Shown: in pieces, positions 25,235 to 33,394 of the stretch
Position numbering within the stretch: position 1 is the first letter of the stretch
Layout: every line of letters begins with the position of its first letter
From: Corynebacterium minutissimum
Lineage (GTDB): Bacteria; Actinomycetota; Actinomycetes; Mycobacteriales; Mycobacteriaceae
Length of the DNA: 64,000 nt
Reading direction: 5' to 3'
NCBI RefSeq assembly: GCF_000805675.1
Contig: NZ_JSEF01000012.1
Location: 1-64,000, forward strand
Position numbers and translations under genes: made by a program
The notes under the pieces: generated by a model
What the model saw: the letters and a program-made list of their open reading frames with translations, nothing else
Databases searched by the model: none
What the model was told of the DNA's origin: nothing

Positions 25235-26398
25235 GTGGCGCGCATGAGCCATGCACGTCGCCTTGTTACCGCCGCCGTTACCGCAGTAGCGGCCGTTGCT
25301 TTATCCGTTTCCACTGCTGTTGCCATCCCGTCCTACGCACCTTCCGGTGTGGATGTCTCCGGCAATAACCACATGTCCCTGCGCGGAATCGATTGGGATG
25401 CCGTGAAGTCAGATGGCCAGTCCTATGCCTTCGTTAAGGCCACAGAAGGTATCGGGTTTGTCAATTCCCACTTCGTGCGGGACGCCAACGCCGCAGCTGC
25501 TGCTGGGCTCAAGGTTGGCGCCTACCACTACGCCCGCCCGGCAGGGGATGCCAAGCAGCAGGCGGCTAGCTTTGCCTCCCAGATTGCGCTGGTGCCGACG
25601 CAGACCCTTCCGCCGGTGCTCGACATTGAGGTTGATGAGGGGCTGAATGCCGACCAGCTTGCTGACTGGATTGATACCTTCATGACGGAGGTGAAGTCCC
25701 TGACTGGCCGCACGCCGATGCTGTACACCTACAAGTACTTCTGGATGGGCGAGATGGGTAACACCTCGCGTTTCTCCGAGTACCCGCTGTGGTTGGCGGC
25801 CTACCAGGACACCGCGCCAGACCCGGTCGGCGGCTGGGACAAGCTGGCCTTCTGGCAGCGCTCGGGTTCTGGGCGAGTGGCCGGCATTGAGACCGACGTT
25901 GACCTGAACCTCTTCAACGGTACTGAGACTCAGCTGCATTCCTTCTCCGGTGGCAATTACATTGACTTCGGTGGCATATTGGATGACCTGGTCATTCCGG
26001 GCGTGGACCTTGGTGATGACGCCGGCGTGCTGATTGCCGGAATCCTGGCGCTGGCAGCAGGTGCGGCCGCCGTTCCTGCCGTGGCTGATGCCGCGAAGGA
26101 TGCGGGCTTGGAAGTGGATCCGACCGGGCTTGTGAAGCAGGCAGAGAAGCTGCTCAACACTGGCGCTATTAGCACCGACGACCTCAAGGACCTGGCACAC
26201 AACGACGCTACCGTCGGCGACCTGGCAATCTTCTTGGATAACGCGCAGCACCTGCAGGACTTTGATGCCAACAACGTCAGCGAGCAGGACGTAGAGTATG
26301 CCAGCCGTGCCGCCCGCAGTGTTGGTCACGCCGCGGGTGTGGACATCCCGGCATTTGATTCCAAGCAGGTGGCGGACCTGCTCAAGAGCCTGGGCTAA
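25235..26398 (+). CDS. Secreted GH25 lysozyme (muramidase) with C-terminal helical extension
   Basis: This 387-residue protein starts at GTG 25235 (GGAGG 5 bases before); the in-frame ATG at 25244 is an alternative. A Sec signal peptide (RRLVTAAVTAVAAVALSVS-TAVA) should direct export. The GH25 domain spans about residues 32-225: GVDVSGNN, FVKATEG, VGAYHYARP, the catalytic VLDIEVDE (DxE), LYTYKYFW and a terminal DVDLNLFNG. The remaining 150 residues are rich in Ala/Asp and helical, with no repeat or cell-wall motif that I recognise. It would cut peptidoglycan between MurNAc and GlcNAc, in wall remodelling or competition. Confidence 0.9.
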   Translation: MARMSHARRLVTAAVTAVAAVALSVSTAVAIPSYAPSGVDVSGNNHMSLRGIDWDAVKSDGQSYAFVKATEGIGFVNSHFVRDANAAAAAGLKVGAYHYARPAGDAKQQAASFASQIALVPTQTLPPVLDIEVDEGLNADQLADWIDTFMTEVKSLTGRTPMLYTYKYFWMGEMGNTSRFSEYPLWLAAYQDTAPDPVGGWDKLAFWQRSGSGRVAGIETDVDLNLFNGTETQLHSFSGGNYIDFGGILDDLVIPGVDLGDDAGVLIAGILALAAGAAAVPAVADAAKDAGLEVDPTGLVKQAEKLLNTGAISTDDLKDLAHNDATVGDLAIFLDNAQHLQDFDANNVSEQDVEYASRAARSVGHAAGVDIPAFDSKQVADLLKSLG

Positions 26399-26421
26399 GT
26401 CTCTTTAGGGCTTGAGTGTCC

Positions 26422-27264
26422 TTAACTCTCCACGCCCTCCGGGGCGTCGTGGCGTAGGCTCGCGCCGGTAAAGAAGCGGCGGGTCCAGGATTCGTCGCGG
26501 AAGTGTGCAGGCACCGCACCAGAGAGTAGCGGCTTGGCTAGGGCGGCGGCTTCGGGGGAGCCGTCCGCAGGTAGCTCGGTATCTGAGCCGATGAGAATGA
26601 TGTTGCCGTAGCGCCGGCCCTTAAGCATGGGAGGGTCGGCGATAACCGCGAGGTGGGCAAAGGCCTCCGCCATTCCGGCTAGCTCCGCCTTCGCGCCTTG
26701 AAGATCGGAATGGTCACCACAGTTGGCCACGTAGAGTCCACCTGGGCTTAACGTCGCGTGGGCGTGCTGGAAGAACTCCGTGGTGGTTAGCGGTTCTGGC
26801 GTGACGGCGCCGGCGAAAACATCGCGGATGATGACGTCAAAGCGGTTCGGCGGGAAACCTTCGGTCACGGCACGTGCCTCGCCGGCGCGAATCTTCACGC
26901 GGGGTGCAGAGGGGATATCGGCCAGCTCGCGGATGAGCTCGGCCAGCTTGGCGTCGAGTTCGACCACCGTGTTGTGGGAATCCGGCCACAGGTCAGCGAA
27001 GTAGCGGGGGAGCGAGCAGCCACCGCCGCCCAGGTGGAGTAGGCGCTTGCCAGGAGCGAGGTTCTCCACCGCGGCAGCAATCCAGCGCATGTACTCAAAC
27101 TCGAGGGTTCGTGGCTCATCGGGGATGAGGTGGGAGGAGGGCACACCGTTGATATTGAGGATGAAGGCGCCGTCGCGGAAAGGATCCGGCTCGACGACGA
27201 GCTCGCCGGTGGATATCTCGTAGGTGCCCGCGATGGAATTGGTGGTGTTGCGCTTTCTGCCCAT
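26422..27264 (-). CDS. Spermidine synthase-like methyltransferase-fold protein
   Basis: With the ATG at 27264 (AGAGG about 5 bases before) the protein has 280 residues. LLHLGGGGCSLPRYFAD is the nucleotide/SAM motif, TVVELDAKLAELIREL supplies the acidic residue, and VIIRDVFAGAV…FFQHAHATLSPGGLYVAN completes the Rossmann fold. These are shared by spermidine synthases and a broad actinobacterial group called spermidine synthase-like. The conserved polyamine-site residues cannot be confirmed by eye, so the substrate is uncertain. It is divergent from mnmA, with about 100 bases for both promoters. Confidence 0.82.
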   Translation of the reverse strand: MGRKRNTTNSIAGTYEISTGELVVEPDPFRDGAFILNINGVPSSHLIPDEPRTLEFEYMRWIAAAVENLAPGKRLLHLGGGGCSLPRYFADLWPDSHNTVVELDAKLAELIRELADIPSAPRVKIRAGEARAVTEGFPPNRFDVIIRDVFAGAVTPEPLTTTEFFQHAHATLSPGGLYVANCGDHSDLQGAKAELAGMAEAFAHLAVIADPPMLKGRRYGNIILIGSDTELPADGSPEAAALAKPLLSGAVPAHFRDESWTRRFFTGASLRHDAPEGVES

Positions 27265-27368
27265 AGTGCCTCTTAGCTTAGGGAATAGGCTGTGTGGTCC
27301 GCGTGTTGGGGTATGAGGTACACCGCGACTAGCCTTGGTGGACGACAAAGCAACGAGAAGGGGAGAGC

Positions 27369-28454
27369 ATGCGAGTACTGGTAGCCATGTCCGGCGGCGT
27401 CGATTCCTCAGTCGCCGCTGCGCGTGCGGTGGAGGCGGGCCATGACGTCATTGGCGTGCACCTAGCGCTGCACAAGGATGCGCAGCAGACCCGTGAGAAG
27501 GCTCGTGGCTGCTGCTCCTTGGAGGATTCCGCCGATGCCCGTCGTGTGTGCGACAAGCTCGGCATTCCTTTTTACGTGTGGGACTTCTCCGAGGAGTTCA
27601 AGGAAGCCGTCATCGGGGATTTCGTGGATTCCTATGCTCGCGGTGAGACCCCGAATCCGTGCTTGCGTTGCAATGAGAAGATCAAGTTTGCGGCGCTGCT
27701 TCGCAAGGGCATGGCCTTAGGTTTTGATGCGGTGGCCACCGGCCACTATGCCACTATCGACGATGAAGGCTACATGCGCCGTTCCTTGGATGAGAACAAG
27801 GACCAGTCCTATGTGTTGGGTGTCATCACCAAGGAGGAGCTCGACCATTGCTTCTTCCCGATTGGCGATACTCCGAAGCCGCAAATCCGCGAGGAAGCCA
27901 AGCGCCACGGATTCTCTACTGCGTCCAAGCCTGATTCTTATGACATCTGCTTCATCCCGGACGGCAATACGCAGGCCTTCCTGGGCCGTTCCATTGGTCT
28001 GCGCCCCGGCATGATCGTGGATACTGAGGGCAAGGAACTCAAGGAACACGACGGCGCATGGAACTACACCATCGGCCAGCGCAAGGGCTTGGACATCAAG
28101 ACGCCGACTGCGGACGGCTCCCCTCGCTACGTCACCGACATCGACGCCGCCACCGGCACAGTGACCGTCGGATCGCGCGCAGACCTGGCCGTGACCCGCA
28201 TTGGGGCCGACCGTTTGAAGTACTTGCACCCGGCGATGAATGGTGACTTCGACTGCGAGGTGCAGGTGCGCGCCCACGGCTCCGTCGTTCCCTGCCGCGC
28301 CCACGTGGACCGTGAGGCTGACCGCATGACGCTGGAGCTTAACGAGTCACTCTCCGGTGTAGCACGCGGCCAGGCCGCGGTGCTCTACTTGCCGAGCCCG
28401 GACGAGCTGGGCGATATTGTGCTGGGCTCTGGCACGATTTGCGGGACTGAGTAG
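27369..28454 (+). CDS. mnmA: tRNA-specific 2-thiouridylase MnmA
   Basis: This 361-residue enzyme thiolates U34 of tRNA(Lys/Glu/Gln) using a persulfide relay and ATP. It has the PP-loop [11 protein letters not shown] at the N-terminus, the first active Cys in [27 protein letters not shown], and the second Cys in [10 protein letters not shown], followed by the beta-barrel C-terminal part (IGQRKGLDI… and [20 protein letters not shown]). The length is normal. AAGGGGAGAGC precedes the ATG. It is convergent with the PH-domain gene, with only 2 bases between their stops. Confidence 0.96.
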   Translation: MRVLVAMSGGVDSSVAAARAVEAGHDVIGVHLALHKDAQQTREKARGCCSLEDSADARRVCDKLGIPFYVWDFSEEFKEAVIGDFVDSYARGETPNPCLRCNEKIKFAALLRKGMALGFDAVATGHYATIDDEGYMRRSLDENKDQSYVLGVITKEELDHCFFPIGDTPKPQIREEAKRHGFSTASKPDSYDICFIPDGNTQAFLGRSIGLRPGMIVDTEGKELKEHDGAWNYTIGQRKGLDIKTPTADGSPRYVTDIDAATGTVTVGSRADLAVTRIGADRLKYLHPAMNGDFDCEVQVRAHGSVVPCRAHVDREADRMTLELNESLSGVARGQAAVLYLPSPDELGDIVLGSGTICGTE

Positions 28455-28456
28455 TT

Positions 28457-28825
28457 CTAGCGAAGCACGCAGTCAGCGATGAGTCGGTCGAGTGCCCGAA
28501 TATCGACCTTGGGTCCAACGTTGATTTTGATGTGGCCAGCACGAGTCCACAGCTCAAGCTCTGCGTTGACATCGAGAAGCTTTCCCGCGTTTTCGGTCGA
28601 CCACATATTGATGGCGGAATATGGGAGCGAATAGACTTCGACCTTCTTGCCTGTAAGTCCTTGTGAATCCCGGACAATTAGTCGATGAGTGGTGAAGACC
28701 GCTGCATCTCGAATCGTCTTAAAAGCGCAAACTGGTTTCTCGTTGGCAGTCAGCATCGCTGGAATATCATTGGGTATCTCGCAGGGAGAGTAGAAAGTCC
28801 ATCCAGTAAATTGTTCTAGAGGCAT
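28457..28825 (-). CDS. Bacterial PH-domain-like protein
   Basis: The ATG at 28825 with AAAGGA 7 bases before gives 122 residues. The pattern AFKTIRDAAVFTTHRLIVRDSQGLTGKKVEVYSLPYSAI…DVNAELELWTRAGHIKINV is that of bacterial pleckstrin-homology (bPH) proteins such as the YvbH/YdjM-like groups, a seven-stranded barrel closed by a helix (VDIRALDRLIADCVL). Members are cytosolic and their ligands are mostly unknown. The gene is somewhat less GC-rich than mnmA. The frame extends upstream past 28825 but runs against the next gene and is not real there. Confidence 0.8.
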   Translation of the reverse strand: MPLEQFTGWTFYSPCEIPNDIPAMLTANEKPVCAFKTIRDAAVFTTHRLIVRDSQGLTGKKVEVYSLPYSAINMWSTENAGKLLDVNAELELWTRAGHIKINVGPKVDIRALDRLIADCVLR

Positions 28826-28897
28826 GACATTGTCCTTTCTGTGTGACTGTAGCCTTCTTGATGGTGGGATTATAGAGGATGTTGAGGAGGACATGAG

Positions 28898-29806
28898 TTG
28901 ACTGGATTTGCCCTTGGCCCCATGCCCGGCACGTCGATGGCGGAGGCCGCGGACATCATCATGGGGGAGACCGAGCTTCCCGCCATCCCGCAGCTGCCCG
29001 AGCGTGGGCTGGGCTCCGATGCGGTGGGCCGCACGGCCAGCATGTTGGAGGCTATTTCCATTGACCGCGGCCCGCGCTCCTGGCGCATGACGGCGCGCCC
29101 GCAGCTTCTCACGCGCCGCACGTGGGACCGCTTGGAGCGCGACCTCGACGAGGTCCAGGAGGTCTGGGGTGAGACTGTTCCCCAGGTTAAGGTGCAGGCA
29201 CTTGGCCCCTGGTCGCTGGCGGCGAGCATTGAGCTTTCCGACGGCCACCGCGTCCTCACCGACCGCGGCGCCTTTAACGAGCTGGCCGAGTCTTTGCTTC
29301 ATGGTGTCCACGCCCACGCCGCGGATGTCGCGCGCCGCTTCCAGGGGGAGGTCGTCGTCCAACTCGACGAGCCCTTGCTCGCTGACGTTGTGGCCGGGCG
29401 CATTCCTGGCACCACCGACTTCGACACCATTCCCGCCGTCCCCGATGAGGTCGCGCTCGACCTCCTGCAGTCCTTCGACGCGGATTACCTGCACGCCCCG
29501 CCGCTGTGGTCAGTGGCACCTGCAGCTACCACTTTCCTCACGGATTTCCGTGGTCTAGAGACCCCGCGTCACCTTGATGGTTTGGGAGAGCACTTAAGCG
29601 CTGGCCACCGCATCGGTCTAGGCATGAAGGGTTCCGATGCCCGTGCGGAGGCCATCGAGCTGGCCCGCCACCTCGATCGCATCGGCATGCCACGCGAGCT
29701 GCTCGTCGATCATTTCGACGTCTACCCGGTCAAGGCTTCCGCTAGAACCCTGCGCTCAGTATCCGAGACCGCCGATATCCTTATTCGCGACGCCGGTGAC
29801 CTTTAA
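28898..29806 (+). CDS. MetE C-terminal domain-like protein (cobalamin-independent methionine synthase fold)
   Basis: This 302-residue protein starts at TTG, chosen because GGAGG lies 7 bases before it and the N-terminus TGFALGPMPGTSM matches actinobacterial members. It resembles the catalytic half of MetE: an N-terminal GPMPG, VVVQLDEPLLADVVAG and late HxG-type segments (GLGMKGSDA). It lacks the N-terminal half of true MetE. Such stand-alone proteins are conserved beside mnmA/ligA in corynebacteria; substrate and reaction are unproven. The stop is 8 bases from the convergent ATPase gene. Confidence 0.8.
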   Translation: MTGFALGPMPGTSMAEAADIIMGETELPAIPQLPERGLGSDAVGRTASMLEAISIDRGPRSWRMTARPQLLTRRTWDRLERDLDEVQEVWGETVPQVKVQALGPWSLAASIELSDGHRVLTDRGAFNELAESLLHGVHAHAADVARRFQGEVVVQLDEPLLADVVAGRIPGTTDFDTIPAVPDEVALDLLQSFDADYLHAPPLWSVAPAATTFLTDFRGLETPRHLDGLGEHLSAGHRIGLGMKGSDARAEAIELARHLDRIGMPRELLVDHFDVYPVKASARTLRSVSETADILIRDAGDL

Positions 29807-29814
29807 CCCAGCTT

Positions 29815-30954
29815 TTAATCGACTCGTCCCAGGCTGTCCGTCGCAGTGAAGTAAGCCTCCATATATGGGATGACGAACTGGAGCTGGCCGTGGGCAGTGG
29901 GTTCGATGAGGTCGGCGTCGATAAGCCTTTGGCGCGTAGCCGAGAGTGAGCGCACCGTCCGATCCTGGTGCGCGGCGACGTTCTTGATTTCCGCCGTGCC
30001 GTCCTCCATGACCGCGCTCATCGCTTCGAGGAAGAGACGCTGCGCCGGCGGGAGCGCCAGGGTAGCGGGCTGGTGGACCTGGGCGCCTAGAACCGAGATC
30101 GCCTCGGCTGATACTGCTGCGACGTCGCGTTCCTCGATGCTGCTTCCACCTCCACGCTGCGCCCTGCCCCAGGCCAACGAACCGACGAGCTGCACTAGGT
30201 AGGGGTAGCCGCGGGAAAGGTGCACGGCGGCGGACACTGCATCATCAGTGAATTCGAGCCCAGAGTGCGCGGCAGTTTCTGTGAACGCCACGGTGGCGTT
30301 AGCAGGAGAGAGCGGACCCAAAACGAACTTCTGGGCGCGGCGTAGGAAGGTCACGCCAGGCAAGTCCAGCAGGCGGTTAACGCCCTGCGGCAGACCAGCG
30401 GCCACGATGGCAACGTCGAGCTCATCGCGCACGAGGTCCTGGTAGGTCACGGCCAGGGACGTAAGGTGGTCTGCGTCCGCGTCCTGTACCTCGTCGATGG
30501 TGAGCAGTACGCCTGTGCCTTTGAGCAGCGCTAAAAGCTCGCGCAGGCGAGTGTTGAGCGTGGGTTTAAAGGCCTCTTCCATGTTGTGCTGAATGCCGAT
30601 GGTTGCCAAACCGCCAACACCGACGCGGTTGACCTTGTGCTTGTCTGCCGGGGCTAGCTTGTCCATGATGCGTGGGATGGTGGTATCGACCAGTTCTTCC
30701 ACCATGGAGCTGCGGCCAGATGCCCGCAACGTAATCCACCCGCGGCTCGAGGCGATGTCTTCGAGTTCGTTCAGGAGCACCGTCTTGCCAATGCCGCGAG
30801 CGCCGCTAATGATAAGTGAGCGGCCGGGTGTTCCCGGCTGGGAGTCGAGCGCGGAGCGGAAGGTGTCGAGCACTGCCGTGCGGCCAACCCAAAAGAGTGG
30901 TGGAACGCCGAACGTGGGGCGGAAGGGGTTCTCTTGTGGGGACATGGTGCCCAT
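29815..30954 (-). CDS. AAA ATPase of the Orc1/Cdc6-like (AAA_16) type with winged-helix end
   Basis: This 379-residue protein carries FWVGRTAVLDTFRSAL, Walker A SGARGIGKT, Walker B LLTIDEVQDADADHL, a sensor-like AIVAAGLPQGVNRLL and FVLGPLSPANATVAF with LSRGYPYLVQLVG (arginine/lid region). A winged-helix-like tail follows (IKNVAAHQDRTVRSLSATRQRLIDADLIEP). This is the layout of archaeal Orc1/Cdc6-like and related prokaryotic ATPases, some of which have an effector encoded nearby. The bacterial function is unknown. An ATG three codons downstream (30945) is equally possible. It stands alone before the vapBC genes, in a region absent from the C. glutamicum order I remember. Confidence 0.8.
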   Translation of the reverse strand: MGTMSPQENPFRPTFGVPPLFWVGRTAVLDTFRSALDSQPGTPGRSLIISGARGIGKTVLLNELEDIASSRGWITLRASGRSSMVEELVDTTIPRIMDKLAPADKHKVNRVGVGGLATIGIQHNMEEAFKPTLNTRLRELLALLKGTGVLLTIDEVQDADADHLTSLAVTYQDLVRDELDVAIVAAGLPQGVNRLLDLPGVTFLRRAQKFVLGPLSPANATVAFTETAAHSGLEFTDDAVSAAVHLSRGYPYLVQLVGSLAWGRAQRGGGSSIEERDVAAVSAEAISVLGAQVHQPATLALPPAQRLFLEAMSAVMEDGTAEIKNVAAHQDRTVRSLSATRQRLIDADLIEPTAHGQLQFVIPYMEAYFTATDSLGRVD

Positions 30955-31017
30955 CGTAGCGCAATGGGAGATTTAGGAGACTTTATAAAGTGCGGAGATT
31001 TGGGAGACTTCTGGTGC

Positions 31018-31413
31018 TTAAGGCAAGCCGTCCAAGTCGATCGAGTTGGGCCACGCGGCCATGAGCCGAGTGTCGCGACTAAGAAGAGGAGCTTCGAAGA
31101 TGTTGGACACTGCTACATAAGCTGAATCATAGATGGAGAAGGTGTGTCGACGGCTCCAAACGTGGTTGGCGATGTCACCGACGCTAATCAACTCAATGTT
31201 GAATTCCATGACATCGTTAGCTAGAAAGCTTGCCGTAGCGCTGTCGATTGCTTCTGCTCGCTCCAACCTTTTCAACACGTTGAGGCACTCCAAAGGCATG
31301 TGGCTCGGGGCAATAAAATCGGCCTCGGGGTAAGCAGTGCTAAGTCGCTGAAGCGCATCGCGCCTCAAGAGGAACTCGATCGCTGCGGAGGCATCGATGA
31401 CTAACAACGTCAT
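31018..31413 (-). CDS. vapC: VapC-type PIN-domain toxin
   Basis: This 131-residue PIN-domain protein has the acidic residues of the RNase site: D7 in LLVIDASAAIEFLL, E43 in MPLECLNVLKRL, D95 in FSIYDSAYVAVS and a late D116 in LLSRDTRLMAAW. VapC toxins cleave specific tRNA or rRNA. The ATG overlaps the antitoxin stop by 4 bases (ATGA), the normal layout with the antitoxin first. GC and codon use are lower than in the core genes, suggesting acquisition. Confidence 0.9.
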   Translation of the reverse strand: MTLLVIDASAAIEFLLRRDALQRLSTAYPEADFIAPSHMPLECLNVLKRLERAEAIDSATASFLANDVMEFNIELISVGDIANHVWSRRHTFSIYDSAYVAVSNIFEAPLLSRDTRLMAAWPNSIDLDGLP

Positions 31414-31658
31414 GAAGCGTCCCGTGCTTCACGTATTGCGGCCACCACGTCAAAGTCCTTCTTGAGTTCAATGGGTTCGCGCTGCGAAAGCTCTTCCAAC
31501 TTTTCTTCCAAGGACGGGCGAGAAGCGACCTTTTCAAGGGTCTCTCGCAGGTAGCTGGAGAGGGAAATGCCCTTACGGTCGGCGCGCTTTTTGAGAATGT
31601 CGACGACGTCAGCATTGACATCACGGATCTGAACATTGATAGTTTTCGGGTTTGTCAT
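31410..31658 (-). CDS. vapB: VapB/FitA-like ribbon-helix-helix antitoxin
   Basis: Starting at ATG 31658, the 82-residue protein begins KTINVQIRDVNADVVDILKKRA and continues with SLSSYLRETLEKVASRP, a ribbon-helix-helix DNA-binding domain. The acidic tail (LEELSQREPIELKKDFDVV) would wrap the toxin. I chose this start because TATTAT lies 7 bases before it, consistent with a leaderless transcript, and a 27-base perfect dyad operator overlaps that box. ATG 31667 and a start inside the dyad (31688) are less likely. Confidence 0.88.
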   Translation of the reverse strand: MTNPKTINVQIRDVNADVVDILKKRADRKGISLSSYLRETLEKVASRPSLEEKLEELSQREPIELKKDFDVVAAIREARDAS

Positions 31659-31668
31659 ACCCGCCATA

Positions 31669-31695
31669 ATAGTGCATGCAATATGCATGCACTAT
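31669..31695. promoter_or_regulatory. vapBC operator, perfect 12-bp dyad
   Basis: ATAGTGCATGCA and its exact complement are separated by ATA. The dyad overlaps the vapB -10 box and lies just before the start codon, as expected for the site where the VapBC complex represses its own promoter. Confidence 0.85.
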
Positions 31696-31703
31696 GGATA
31701 ACC

Positions 31704-31955
31704 TTAGGGATTTTTTGCCTCGCCGGCCCGCCAGGCCACCGCGCCAGCGTACACAGCGCATGCGGCGACGAGGCCATACCACCAGAAGAAGTGGAGGCCG
31801 TCATGCCAGGGCATGGCAAGTCCGATAACGGCGACAGCGGGGGTGTTCATCAGGATGGAAATAACGCGGGAGCTCGTTTTTGAGGACAACATTGCTTTCC
31901 ATGCGGACCCTAGAAGAGAAGCAATGATAACGATTATGCTGATAGTGAGGACCAC
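31704..31955 (-). CDS. Small membrane protein, copy A of a duplicated pair
   Basis: This 83-residue protein starts at GTG behind a strong AAGGAG. It has three hydrophobic stretches (VLTISIIVIIASLLGSAW; TPAVAVIGLAMPW; FFWWYGLVAACAVYAGAVAW). It is closely similar to the gene at 33801-34064, especially in MPWHDGLHFFWWYGLVAAC. The function is unknown. Upstream on the same strand is only a 3' scrap of a serine hydrolase gene, so this copy has lost its original operon and may not be expressed. Confidence 0.7.
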   Translation of the reverse strand: MVLTISIIVIIASLLGSAWKAMLSSKTSSRVISILMNTPAVAVIGLAMPWHDGLHFFWWYGLVAACAVYAGAVAWRAGEAKNP

Positions 31956-31964
31956 GGTTTCTCC

Positions 31965-32050
31965 TTAGAGCGCGAGCCCGTCGAATAGTGCTTGGGCTAG
32001 GTCTTCGGTGTCGGTGAGGGAATCGTTGTTGGCGAAGGCGGCGCGTTTGG
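31965..32050 (-). pseudogene. 3' remnant of a serine hydrolase gene
   Basis: The reverse strand reads AAFANNDSLTDTEDLAQALFDGLAL-stop, which matches the C-terminus of the complete hydrolase at 34074-35084 (AAFANNDSFTGTEDLAQSLF…). Similarity ends near 32050. Together with the small membrane gene it is one copy of a duplicated segment. Confidence 0.88.
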
Positions 32051-32116
32051 GGGCTTTCACGAAACCACTTCAATCTTTTTACGAAACCTCCTGCCAGCCA
32101 AAAAATAGCCGCGAAC

Positions 32117-32159
32117 GAAAAAATGACCCACTCCCTTCGTTTGGAGGGGTCATTTTTTT
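32117..32159. terminator. Bidirectional intrinsic terminator
   Basis: The outer arms AAAAAATGACCC and GGGTCATTTTTT pair over 12 bases, and inner CTCC/GGAG pairs extend the stem around CTTCGTTT. A and T runs on both sides let it work in either direction. It lies between the hydrolase remnant and the cadmium module. Confidence 0.8.
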
Positions 32160-32177
32160 CTTGGTCTCAACGCCGTT

Positions 32178-32400
32178 TTAGGCCCAATTTCGGCACTCGC
32201 CCACGACCTCTAGGCCACGGGCTTCGTCCTCGTTGTTGAGGATCAGCCGGTGGTGGCTTCGTTCGCTGGGTGGCGGGGTCTTGTAGCGTTCCATGGCGGT
32301 CTTGTTGCTGCGATCACGCAGGACTGGCTGCGGGTAGTTGTTGGGGTTTGAACCGAGAGGGGTGCGCCCGGTCGGGGCCGTTTGGAACGCAGTCGCTACG
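32178..32400 (-). pseudogene. Unrecognised coding remnant downstream of cadD
   Basis: On the reverse strand a frame reads APTGRTPLGSNPNNYPQPV…DRSNKTAMERYKTPPPSERSHHRLILNNEDEARGLEVVGECRNWA-stop. The codon use looks coding, but no start is present: the same frame continues into cadD sequence in the wrong phase. It may be the C-terminal end of a mobile-element or accessory protein cut off by a rearrangement. I do not recognise the family. Confidence 0.35.
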
Positions 32401-33003
32401 TCAGAGCCCGAAGGCTCCGCCGCTGACGAGGATCGCGATGCCGAGGCCGATGAGAACGATGGGGAAAAGGATGTGCTCCCAGCGTTCGAGCACTTCCGCG
32501 ATCGGGGGGCGGGTGGCGACGAACTTTGCCAGGCCCACCAGGACCGCAACGAGCGCGAGGAAAATAACGCAGTAGGCGACTACTGCGAGAGGTTCCACGC
32601 TGAGGAATACAGGGGTGTAGACGCCGATGTTGTCGCCACCGTTGGCAAAGGTGACGCCTGCGACTGTCCCCACGCCAACCTTCTTGCCGGCAATCTTGGC
32701 CTCGTCGTCATCGTCCTCATCGTCTCCGTGCCAGGCTTGCCATGCAGCCCAGAGGCCGAGGCCCAGCGGGATTAGACCGAAGTACGGGATGGCTGTCGAG
32801 GGCAGGAATGCTCCGGCGCCCATGGTCACTAGAACCGCGGCACCGAGGATGCCCGCGAATCCGAGGTACTGGCCGGCCAGAATGCGGGCGGTAGTGCCGC
32901 GCTGGCCTGCCCCTCGCGCGAAGAAGAGGGAGAGCACGATGATGTCGTCGATGTTGGTAGCTGCGAACAGGCCTATCGCCTGCAAGACCGAGGTGAGGAT
33001 CAT
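32401..33003 (-). CDS. cadD: CadD-family cadmium resistance transporter
   Basis: The ATG at 33003, overlapping the cmtR stop (ATGA), gives 200 residues. The pattern LTSVLQAIGLFAATNIDDIIVLSLFFARG, the later TFANGGDNIGVYTPVF and five or six membrane segments are those of CadD/LysE-superfamily efflux proteins, with an acidic His/Asp-rich cytosolic loop (WHGDDEDDDDEAK) that could bind metal. It exports Cd(II) and possibly other divalent ions. A long upstream extension of the frame overlaps cmtR and is not real. Confidence 0.9.
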   Translation of the reverse strand: MILTSVLQAIGLFAATNIDDIIVLSLFFARGAGQRGTTARILAGQYLGFAGILGAAVLVTMGAGAFLPSTAIPYFGLIPLGLGLWAAWQAWHGDDEDDDDEAKIAGKKVGVGTVAGVTFANGGDNIGVYTPVFLSVEPLAVVAYCVIFLALVAVLVGLAKFVATRPPIAEVLERWEHILFPIVLIGLGIAILVSGGAFGL

Positions 33004-33359
33004 GTGTCCTCCCCAGCTGCGTAGCACCCGGGAAGCGAGCAGGCGGGATCGATGCACGGGGCGTCTTCGTCTACTGCCAAGGTGGCATCGACCAATGTGG
33101 TCAGCGCCTGCGCCAGGTGCGGATCGGCGATCTCGTATCGTGTCCGACGCCCCTCGGGCTCGGAGACGACAATCCCACAATCGCGCAAGCATGCCAGGTG
33201 ATTGGACACGTTCGAGCGTGTCAGGTCCAGATCTCGGGACAGTTCCGCCGGGTAAGCGGGATGGTCGAGCAGGGTCAAGATGATCCGGGATCGAGTGGGG
33301 TCGGCCAGTGCACGACCCAGGCGGTTCATCACGTCGAGACGCGAAGCAATAGTCAGCAT
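33000..33359 (-). CDS. cmtR: CmtR-like Cd(II)/Pb(II)-sensing ArsR/SmtB repressor
   Basis: This 119-residue winged-helix protein has RLGRALADPTRSRIILTLLDHPAYPAEL and a recognition helix LTRSNVSNHLACLRDCG. The Cys pair in ACLRDCG and a further Cys in the tail (DAPCIDPAC) correspond to the Cd/Pb-binding thiolates of mycobacterial CmtR. Metal binding should release it from its promoter and allow cadD expression. It overlaps cadD by 4 bases and sits directly behind its own promoter. Confidence 0.92.
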   Translation of the reverse strand: MLTIASRLDVMNRLGRALADPTRSRIILTLLDHPAYPAELSRDLDLTRSNVSNHLACLRDCGIVVSEPEGRRTRYEIADPHLAQALTTLVDATLAVDEDAPCIDPACSLPGCYAAGEDT

Positions 33360-33362
33360 GCA

Positions 33363-33394
33363 CTGAACTATACAGTGATCGCTGAACTAGTCAA
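33363..33394 (-). promoter_or_regulatory. cmtR-cadD promoter and probable operator
   Basis: On the reverse strand, TTGACT (-35) and TATAGT (-10) are separated by 16 bases, and the -10 ends 7 bases before the cmtR ATG, so the mRNA should be leaderless. An 8-base direct repeat (CTGAACTA on the + strand, 33363-33370 and 33382-33389) covers both promoter boxes and is the likely CmtR binding region. Confidence 0.75.
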
